Positions 58,861 through 64,000 of a stretch of DNA of 64,000 nt are shown piece by piece. Positions within the stretch are counted from its first letter, which is position 1. Every line of letters starts with the position of its first letter. Below the pieces are notes generated by a model, which was not told the origin of the DNA, ran no database searches, and saw nothing but the letters and a program-made list of their open reading frames with translations. The position numbers were made by a program, and so were the translations under genes. Origin of the DNA: JAJEAD01 sp964420925 (GTDB lineage Bacteria > Pseudomonadota > Gammaproteobacteria > HK1); NCBI GenBank assembly GCA_964420925.1, contig CAYQVB010000116.1:8715-72714 (forward strand), written 5' to 3'.

Positions 58861-59070
58861 TCAGGGCGAAAGCGGGTGCGGCTGAATGAGTCCCGCCCAC
58901 CAGAGGACGAAGAGCAGGGCGAAGAGCGAGACGGAGATCGCGACCCGCCACGTCAGCGCTTTCGCCAGGCGATCGGAATCGCCCCGATCCTTGATGAAGT
59001 AGAAGAGCGCCGAACCCATCGCGGTCACGATGCCGAGGAAGATGGCGATCACGAGGATCTTGGCGAACAC
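58861..59070 (-). CDS. DUF2909 twin-helix membrane protein
   Basis: A 69-residue protein with two membrane helices: FAKILVIAIFLGIVTAMGSA and ALTWRVAISVSLFALLFVLW, joined by a short charged loop (KDRGDSDRLAK). Proteins of this type sit antisense between coxC and surf1 in many proteobacterial cox clusters. The function is unknown. I chose the GTG at 59070, just before the conserved start of helix 1. Its start is 18 bases from the divergent SURF1 gene. Confidence 0.75.
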   Translation of the reverse strand: MFAKILVIAIFLGIVTAMGSALFYFIKDRGDSDRLAKALTWRVAISVSLFALLFVLWWAGLIQPHPLSP

Positions 59071-59088
59071 TTCGAGGCCCCCGCTGCG

Positions 59089-59862
59089 ATGCCCGGCAGT
59101 ATAGTCGACGGGAGCGCGGGGACTTCGGCGGCGCCGGCGCATCAGCGGCGTTTCCGCCCCACCCTCTGGCCGACGCTCGCGACTCTGATCGTGTTTCCCG
59201 TGCTGCTGGGGCTCGGCTGGTGGCAGCTCGAGCGCGCCGACTTCAAGCAGGCGCAGGAGGCCCGGGCAGAGGCGGAAGACGCACGAGCGCCGGTAGTGCT
59301 GGGTACCGGGCTCCGGGAGCAGGCGGCGCAACCCGAAGCGTGGAGCCATCGCCGGGTGAGAGCCGCCGGGCAATATCTTCCCCGACACTTCCTTCTCGAC
59401 AACCGCACTCGTCGGGGGGTGGCAGGCTTTCATGTTCTGACCCCGTTCGCGCTCGACGACGCGCATGTGTTCGGAGTCATGGTCAACCGCGGGTGGATTC
59501 CGCTCGGTCCCGACCGGAGTCACCTGCCTGAAATCTCGACACCCGCGGGAACGCTGGAGGTGCGGGGGAGGAGCCGGGTTCCAGGGAAGGCTTTTCTTCT
59601 CGGAGAGGCGGGCTATCGTGGCGATCTCTGGCCGCGAGTGGTGCAAAGCATCGAGCTCGCGAAGATGGAGGCGGCGCTCGGAATCGACTTGTTCCCCTTC
59701 GTGGTCGAGCAGAGTCCCACCGACCCCCATGGATTCGAACGGGAGTGGCGAGCCTACGGAGGACTCAGCCCTCGGCGCCATCGAGGCTATGCGTTTCAAT
59801 GGTTTGCGCTCGCCGCTACCCTGCTCGTCATCTACGTGGTGGTGAACTTCCGCCGCCGATGA
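59089..59862 (+). CDS. SURF1-family cytochrome oxidase assembly protein
   Basis: A 257-residue SURF1/Shy1 protein that helps heme a insertion. N-terminal and C-terminal membrane helices (TLATLIVFPVLLGLGWWQLE; FALAATLLVIYVVVNF) flank a periplasmic domain. FHVLTPFAL and VMVNRGWIPLG are conserved in the family, as is HRGYAFQWFAL near the end. The ATG at 59089 is chosen; its stop overlaps the ctaA start (ATGA). Confidence 0.9.
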   Translation: MPGSIVDGSAGTSAAPAHQRRFRPTLWPTLATLIVFPVLLGLGWWQLERADFKQAQEARAEAEDARAPVVLGTGLREQAAQPEAWSHRRVRAAGQYLPRHFLLDNRTRRGVAGFHVLTPFALDDAHVFGVMVNRGWIPLGPDRSHLPEISTPAGTLEVRGRSRVPGKAFLLGEAGYRGDLWPRVVQSIELAKMEAALGIDLFPFVVEQSPTDPHGFEREWRAYGGLSPRRHRGYAFQWFALAATLLVIYVVVNFRRR

Positions 59863-60908
59863 GGGCCTCGGGAGCCTTCTATCGGCGCATCGTCACGCTC
59901 GCGTTTCTGCTCGCGGTTGTGGTGAGCACGCTCGGCGCTTACGTGCGGCTCTCCAATGCGGGGCTGTCCTGCCCGGACTGGCCGGGCTGCTATGGCCGGC
60001 TCAGCGTTCCAGGACCGGCCGACGCCGTGGATGCGCAGGCGGTCTTTCCCGACCGGCCCCTGGACCGCGCAAGGGCCTGGAAGGAGATGGCGCATCGCTA
60101 TGCGGCCGGACTGCTGGGTGTGATGATCCTTCTCATCGGAGTGCTCGCATGGCGGAGACGCTCGCCCGGCCGGATCCCGGGGCTTCCCAGTTTCCTGGTT
60201 GGGCTGGTCGCGTTTCAGGCCCTGCTCGGGATGTGGACGGTGACCCTGGGCCTTGCGCCTCTCGTGGTCACCGCGCACCTGCTCGCGGGTCTCGCCACCG
60301 TGGCCCTGCTGTGGTGGCTCCGGCTGGGCCTCGTCCACCGCGCCGAGGTTTCCCAGCCGACTTTTGGCGGCGACGGAGTTCCCTCCTTGCGGGCCTTCGC
60401 TCTGGGAGGCGTGCTGGTGATCGCGTTGCAGATCGCGCTCGGGGGTTGGACCAGCGCCAACTACGCGGCGCTCGCGTGCCCGGACTTCCCCTTGTGCCAG
60501 GGCCGCCTCCTGCCTCCGCTCGACCTCCCGGGCGCATTTGCCCCGTGGCCCGACGCCGAGGGGGGAGATTTCGAAGGCGGCGTCCGCGACAACGATGCCC
60601 GGGTGACCATTCACCTCGCCCATCGCGTCGGAGCGGTGTTGACTCTGCTCTACGTGACAGCGCTCACAGTGCGAATCTTCGTCTCGGCCGGGGCCGGCCG
60701 CCTCAAGGTCGCGGGCGCAGTGCTGCTGGTCGTGGCGGTCGCACAGGCGTCCCTCGGTATCGCGAACGTCCTGATCGGCCTGCCGATCGCGCTCGCGGTG
60801 GGACACAACGCAGGCGCCATTCTCCTGCTGCTCTCCGGCGTCACTGTGTACCATATGGCCCGCCTGCCGGGCTCCCCGCTCACGGATAGATTCGAGGTGC
60901 ACACTTGA
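59859..60908 (+). CDS. ctaA: Heme A synthase (CtaA/Cox15)
   Basis: A 349-residue, eight-helix membrane enzyme that converts heme O to heme A. The first half has STLGAYVRLSNAGLSCPDWP and MAHRYAAGLLG; the second half repeats the pattern with GWTSANYAALACPDFPLCQG and IHLAHRVGAVLT. The conserved His residues in these segments bind heme. The ATG at 59859 is coupled to SURF1, and the stop is coupled to ctaB (TTGA). Confidence 0.93.
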   Translation: MRASGAFYRRIVTLAFLLAVVVSTLGAYVRLSNAGLSCPDWPGCYGRLSVPGPADAVDAQAVFPDRPLDRARAWKEMAHRYAAGLLGVMILLIGVLAWRRRSPGRIPGLPSFLVGLVAFQALLGMWTVTLGLAPLVVTAHLLAGLATVALLWWLRLGLVHRAEVSQPTFGGDGVPSLRAFALGGVLVIALQIALGGWTSANYAALACPDFPLCQGRLLPPLDLPGAFAPWPDAEGGDFEGGVRDNDARVTIHLAHRVGAVLTLLYVTALTVRIFVSAGAGRLKVAGAVLLVVAVAQASLGIANVLIGLPIALAVGHNAGAILLLLSGVTVYHMARLPGSPLTDRFEVHT

Positions 60909-61804
60909 GCGAACACGCCGCCGTACTCGGCGCATCTCCGCTCTGGAAGGAGTACCTCGAGCTCACCAAGCCGCGCGTGGTCGCGGTGCTCGCATTCACC
61001 GCCCTGGTCGGAGTATGTCTCGCGAGCCCCGGGGCGCTGCCGCTCGATACCGCCGCGTTCGCCCTGCTCGGCATCAGTCTCGCCGCAGCCGCCGGCGGCG
61101 CCGTTAATCACGTGGTCGACCGGCGGGTGGACGCGCTCATGCCCCGCACCAGCCGGCGTCCGCTCCCGCAGGGCCGGGTCACGAGCACCGCGGCGCTCGC
61201 ATTCGCCGGAGGCTTGAGCGCGCTGTCGGTGCTCGTGCTCGGCGCACTGGTGAACTGGCTCACCACTGTGCTCACCTTCGCGTCCATGGTGGGCTACTCG
61301 GTCGTCTACACGATGTATCTCAAGCGGGCGACGCCCCAGAACATCGTGATCGGGGGTGCGGCGGGCGCCATGCCCCCGGTGCTCGGCTGGACCGCGGTGA
61401 CCGGCAGCGTGGACGGCCACGCCATGCTGCTCTTCGTGATCATCTTCGCGTGGACGCCGCCGCACTTCTGGGCGCTGGCCATCGAGCGCCGGGAGGAGTA
61501 TGCCCGGGCGGAGATCCCCATGCTGCCCGTCACCCACGGGGTTCCCTTCACCCGGCTTCAGATTCTCCTCTACACCGTTATCTTGTTCGGGGTCAGCCTG
61601 TTGCCTTTCGTTGCGCGCATGAGCGGCGCCATCTACCTGGCCGGGGCGGTGCTGCTGGGCGCCGCCTTCCTCTACCAGTCCGTCATGCTCTACCTTGGGC
61701 AGGAGCGGGAGAGGCCGATGAAGGTGTTCGGCTTCTCCATCTACTATCTGCTCGGACTCTTCGCCTTCCTTCTCGCCGACCACTATCTGGGCATGGTGGC
61801 CTGA
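60905..61804 (+). CDS. ctaB: Protoheme IX farnesyltransferase, heme O synthase (CtaB)
   Basis: A 299-residue UbiA-family membrane enzyme that adds the farnesyl group to heme B. It shows YLELTKPRVVAVLAFTALVG, the Asp-rich NHVVDRRVDALMPRTSRRPL, and DAWT-like FAWTPPHFWALAIERREEYA. The start is a TTG at 60905 overlapping the ctaA stop. It is the last gene of the cox cluster and supplies ctaA's substrate. Confidence 0.95.
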   Translation: MSEHAAVLGASPLWKEYLELTKPRVVAVLAFTALVGVCLASPGALPLDTAAFALLGISLAAAAGGAVNHVVDRRVDALMPRTSRRPLPQGRVTSTAALAFAGGLSALSVLVLGALVNWLTTVLTFASMVGYSVVYTMYLKRATPQNIVIGGAAGAMPPVLGWTAVTGSVDGHAMLLFVIIFAWTPPHFWALAIERREEYARAEIPMLPVTHGVPFTRLQILLYTVILFGVSLLPFVARMSGAIYLAGAVLLGAAFLYQSVMLYLGQERERPMKVFGFSIYYLLGLFAFLLADHYLGMVA

Positions 61805-61869
61805 GATCGGTCCTCTGAGCGTCAGCCCTCCCGCCCTCGTTCGTCGGGTACGGGGGCTGCGGCTCTCTC

Positions 61870-62724
61870 TCAGACCTCCATCGCGCGTCGCAGCTTTCGA
61901 AGCGCGTTGGCCTCTAGCTGGCGGATGCGCTCCGCGGAGACGTCGTAGCGGTTGGCGAGGTCCTGCAGGGTGGCTTTCTCTTCCGCGAGCCAGCGTTCGG
62001 TGACTATCGTCCGGTCGCGCTCGTTGAGCTCCTGCACCGCTGCTTGCAGAGCGCGCCGGCTGTGGGCTTCCCAGTCCTCCCGCTCCGCCGCTTCCGCGGG
62101 CTCGAAACGAAGATCCTGCAGGTAACGCGCCGGAGCCACGTGCTCGGGGCTGGCGTCATCTTCCGGCTCTCCGTCGTATGCGGCGTCGCGGGCGCTGAGG
62201 CGCTGCTCCATTTCCAGCACCGTGTCGGGGCTCACGCCGAGATCTCTTGCGACGGCATCGACCTCCTCCCGGCTCAGCCACCCCAGCCTCTTCTTGGCGC
62301 TGCGGAGATTGAAGAACAGCTTCCGCTGCGCCTTGGTGGTCGCCACCTTCACGATCCGCCAGTTGCGCAGGATGTACTCGTGAATCTCGGCCCGAATCCA
62401 GTGGACGGCGAAGGAAACCAGGCGCACCCCCATGTTCGGGTCGAAACGCTTGACCGCCTTCATCAGGCCGACGTTGCCCTCCTGGATGAGGTCCGCCTGC
62501 GGCAGGCCGTAACCGTCGTAGCCGCGGGCGATGCGCACCACGAAACGCAGGTGTGAGAGCACGAGGCGCCAGGCCGCGTCCAGGTCGTCGTTGGTCCTGA
62601 AACGCTCGGCCAGCTCGTGTTCCTCTTCCGCGCTCAGCATCGGCATGTCGTAGACCGCGTGCCGATAGGCATCCAGGCTGCCGAGCGGCAGAGTGGTCAG
62701 GGAGCGGTCCAGGCTTGTGTTCAC
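61870..62724 (-). CDS. rpoH: RNA polymerase sigma-32 factor (RpoH)
   Basis: A 284-residue heat-shock sigma factor. Region 2 has LIQEGNVGLMKAVKRFDPNM and SFAVHWIRAEIHEYILRNWR. The RpoH box QRKLFFNLR follows directly. Region 4 has ATLQDLANRYDVSAERIRQLEANAL. The N-terminal Met-rich and HAVYDMPMLSAEEEHELAER segments match RpoH rather than RpoD/RpoS. A good promoter lies upstream on the minus strand. It is convergent with ctaB. Confidence 0.95.
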   Translation of the reverse strand: MNTSLDRSLTTLPLGSLDAYRHAVYDMPMLSAEEEHELAERFRTNDDLDAAWRLVLSHLRFVVRIARGYDGYGLPQADLIQEGNVGLMKAVKRFDPNMGVRLVSFAVHWIRAEIHEYILRNWRIVKVATTKAQRKLFFNLRSAKKRLGWLSREEVDAVARDLGVSPDTVLEMEQRLSARDAAYDGEPEDDASPEHVAPARYLQDLRFEPAEAAEREDWEAHSRRALQAAVQELNERDRTIVTERWLAEEKATLQDLANRYDVSAERIRQLEANALRKLRRAMEV

Positions 62725-62769
62725 GTTGCCGCGGTGTCCGAGAGAGATGTCTTCTTGAAGCGGCCCGCG

Positions 62770-62799
62770 ATTTTAGCACTCGTGGGCTGGGAGTGCCAA
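62770..62799 (-). promoter_or_regulatory. Candidate sigma-70 promoter of rpoH
   Basis: On the minus strand, TTGGCA (62799-62794) and TAAAAT (62775-62770) are separated by 18 bases. The -10 ends 45 bases before the rpoH ATG. Between the boxes GCACTC and GAGTGC form a six-base inverted repeat that could be an operator. The rest of the 267-base ftsY-rpoH gap shows no gene. Confidence 0.5.
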
Positions 62800-62991
62800 A
62801 GCTCGGGGGCCGAGCATCGGGAAGGAGCCGGAGGGGCCGATGGTGCTCGGCCCGACGTGGATTCGCGCCGATTGCTCGATTCCCCGTCGGGGCCCTCGAT
62901 GAGCACCCAACCCTTCCGCCGGTGGGATACGCTCCTCATCGAAGTGGGGGCCGGCGCGCCGGCGTGGGCAGAGTCTTCTCTGCGCTTCTCG

Positions 62992-63960
62992 TCATTGCTC
63001 GAGCAATGCGTCCACGAAGTCGTGGGCATCGAAGTCCCGCAGATCGTCGAGGCCCTCACCCACCCCCACGTAGCGGATCGGAATGCCGAGCGATTCGGCG
63101 ATGGCGAAGATGATTCCGCCCTTGGCAGTGCCGTCGAGCTTGGTCAGAATCAGGCCGCTCACGCCGACCGCTTCGGCGAATTGCCGTGCCTGAGCGAGGG
63201 CATTCTGACCGGTGCTCGCGTCGATCACGAGCAGGGTCTCATGCGGCGCTTCGGCGTCTATCTTCTTGATTACGCGCCGTACTTTCTTCAATTCCTCCAT
63301 CAGGCCGGACTGGGTGTGGAGGCGGCCCGCGGTGTCCGCGATCAACAAGTCCGCTCCTCGGGCGCGGGCGGAAGAGAGTGCATCGTAGATGACGGACGCG
63401 GAGTCCGCCCCGCTGTGCTGGGCGATGACCGGGATTGCCAGGCGTTCCCCCCAGGTCTGCAACTGCTCGATTGCGGCGGCGCGAAAGGTGTCGCCCGCCG
63501 CGAGCAGCACACTTCGTCCTTCGCCCTTGAAGCGGTGGGCGAGTTTCGCGGCGCTGGTAGTCTTTCCGGTGCCGTTGACCCCCACCATCAGAATCACGAA
63601 TGGATTCGCAGGAGACGGGCGGAGAGGGCGACTCACCGGCTCGAGAACGTCCACCATCGCGCCGTGCAGCGCCTCGGCGAGCGCCGATTCGTCGTCGAGG
63701 CGTTTCGATCGCGCCCGGCGCCGCATGTCGTCCAGGATTCGGCGGGTCGCCTCGATGCCGACGTCCGAGCTGAGCAGGACGGTTTCCATGTCCTCGATGA
63801 GATCTTCGTCGAGGGACCGGCGACCTGAGAGCAGTGCGCTCAGCCGTCCCACGAGGGCGCCCCGGGTGCGCCCGAGAGCCGCTTTCAGACGGCCGAAGAA
63901 GCCGCCCGGCTTCTTGTCGTCATCCGGAGCCGAATCTTTTCTCGCGCGGGAAAAAAGCAC
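62992..63960 (-). CDS. ftsY: Signal recognition particle receptor FtsY
   Basis: A 322-residue SRP receptor GTPase. A short acidic/basic N-terminal A region (about 1-45) precedes the helical N domain and the G domain with GVNGTGKTT (127-135), DTFRAAAIEQL, IADTAGRLHTQ and TKLDGTAKGG. It docks ribosome-nascent chains at the membrane. The A region is far shorter than in E. coli (497 residues in all). The start is the ATG at 63960, 40 bases from the window edge. ftsE and ftsX, usual downstream partners, are absent. Confidence 0.95.
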   Translation of the reverse strand: MLFSRARKDSAPDDDKKPGGFFGRLKAALGRTRGALVGRLSALLSGRRSLDEDLIEDMETVLLSSDVGIEATRRILDDMRRRARSKRLDDESALAEALHGAMVDVLEPVSRPLRPSPANPFVILMVGVNGTGKTTSAAKLAHRFKGEGRSVLLAAGDTFRAAAIEQLQTWGERLAIPVIAQHSGADSASVIYDALSSARARGADLLIADTAGRLHTQSGLMEELKKVRRVIKKIDAEAPHETLLVIDASTGQNALAQARQFAEAVGVSGLILTKLDGTAKGGIIFAIAESLGIPIRYVGVGEGLDDLRDFDAHDFVDALLEQ

Positions 63961-64000
63961 TGATGGGCGGGAGAGTGGGGCGGAGGGGGCCGGGCGCCCG

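Noticed and set aside
1..64000. CRISPR arrays, rRNA and tRNA genes
   Set aside because: No regularly spaced direct repeats were seen, and T-loop-like strings such as GATTCGAAC (near 59732) lie inside a clear coding gene without a cloverleaf.

Overview
The window is GC-rich bacterial chromosome. Gene order and family membership point to a gammaproteobacterium. The evidence is rpmH/rnpA next to dnaA-dnaN-recF-gyrB, a fis gene upstream of purH, the set aroQ-accB-accC, glnE followed by ilvE and a small zinc-finger gene, an rpoH of the sigma-32 type beside ftsY, and an aa3-type cytochrome oxidase cluster with fused CoxB-cytochrome c and CtaG. The many small-molecule catabolic genes (phytanoyl-CoA dioxygenase-like, dimethylformamidase-like, M24, amidase, LUD/Lut) and the scattered toxin-antitoxin genes and remnants suggest a free-living or host-associated environmental lineage. 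That ecological reading is inference.

Layout. 1-434: remnants, including the start of a tyrosine recombinase. 0.4-7.4 kb (minus): a catabolic gene run of enoyl-CoA hydratase, thioesterase, phytanoyl-CoA dioxygenase-like, hydroxyacid dehydrogenase, zinc alcohol dehydrogenase, ThDP enzyme and SDR. 7.5-13 kb (minus): purD translationally coupled to lutABC, and a second phytanoyl-CoA dioxygenase-like gene. 13.2-13.8 kb: a parDE module with a palindromic operator candidate. 13.8-20.9 kb: amidase, dimethylformamidase-like protein, M24 hydrolase homologue, SDR and cupin. 21.0-24.0 kb: a complete polar amino-acid ABC transporter. 24.2-29.6 kb is an accessory region: a Schlafen/AlbA_2 protein, an LLM flavin enzyme, a lower-GC stretch with a Doc/Fic-type gene, and higBA with a frameshifted higB. 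29.6-35.3 kb (minus): purH, fis, a vapC remnant, accC, accB, aroQ and a TlpA-like thioredoxin. 35.5-41.1 kb (plus): fxsA, glnE, ilvE, a zinc-finger gene and pyrF.

41.2-51.9 kb is the replication-origin neighbourhood. mnmE, yidC, rnpA and rpmH are read leftward and dnaA, dnaN, recF and gyrB rightward. DnaA-box-like sites cluster between dnaA and dnaN. 51.8-61.8 kb: comF (minus), bioC, then DUF2244, coxB, coxA, a 37-residue assembly protein, ctaG, coxC, SURF1, ctaA and ctaB, which is a full kit for building an aa3 oxidase and making heme O/A. A DUF2909 membrane protein is antisense inside this cluster. 61.9-64 kb (minus): rpoH and ftsY, with no ftsEX between them.

No tRNA, rRNA, complete insertion sequence or CRISPR array was found. 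A short hairpin repeat related to 'CCGTCATTCCYGC..GCRGGAATCCA' occurs five times in intergenic gaps. The observations most worth following are: rnpA has no canonical start and its frame stays open through all of rpmH; the dnaN-recF gap can fold in two mutually exclusive ways; the Doc/Fic-type protein carries an unassigned second domain; the M24 protein lacks one metal ligand; and higB appears frameshifted.
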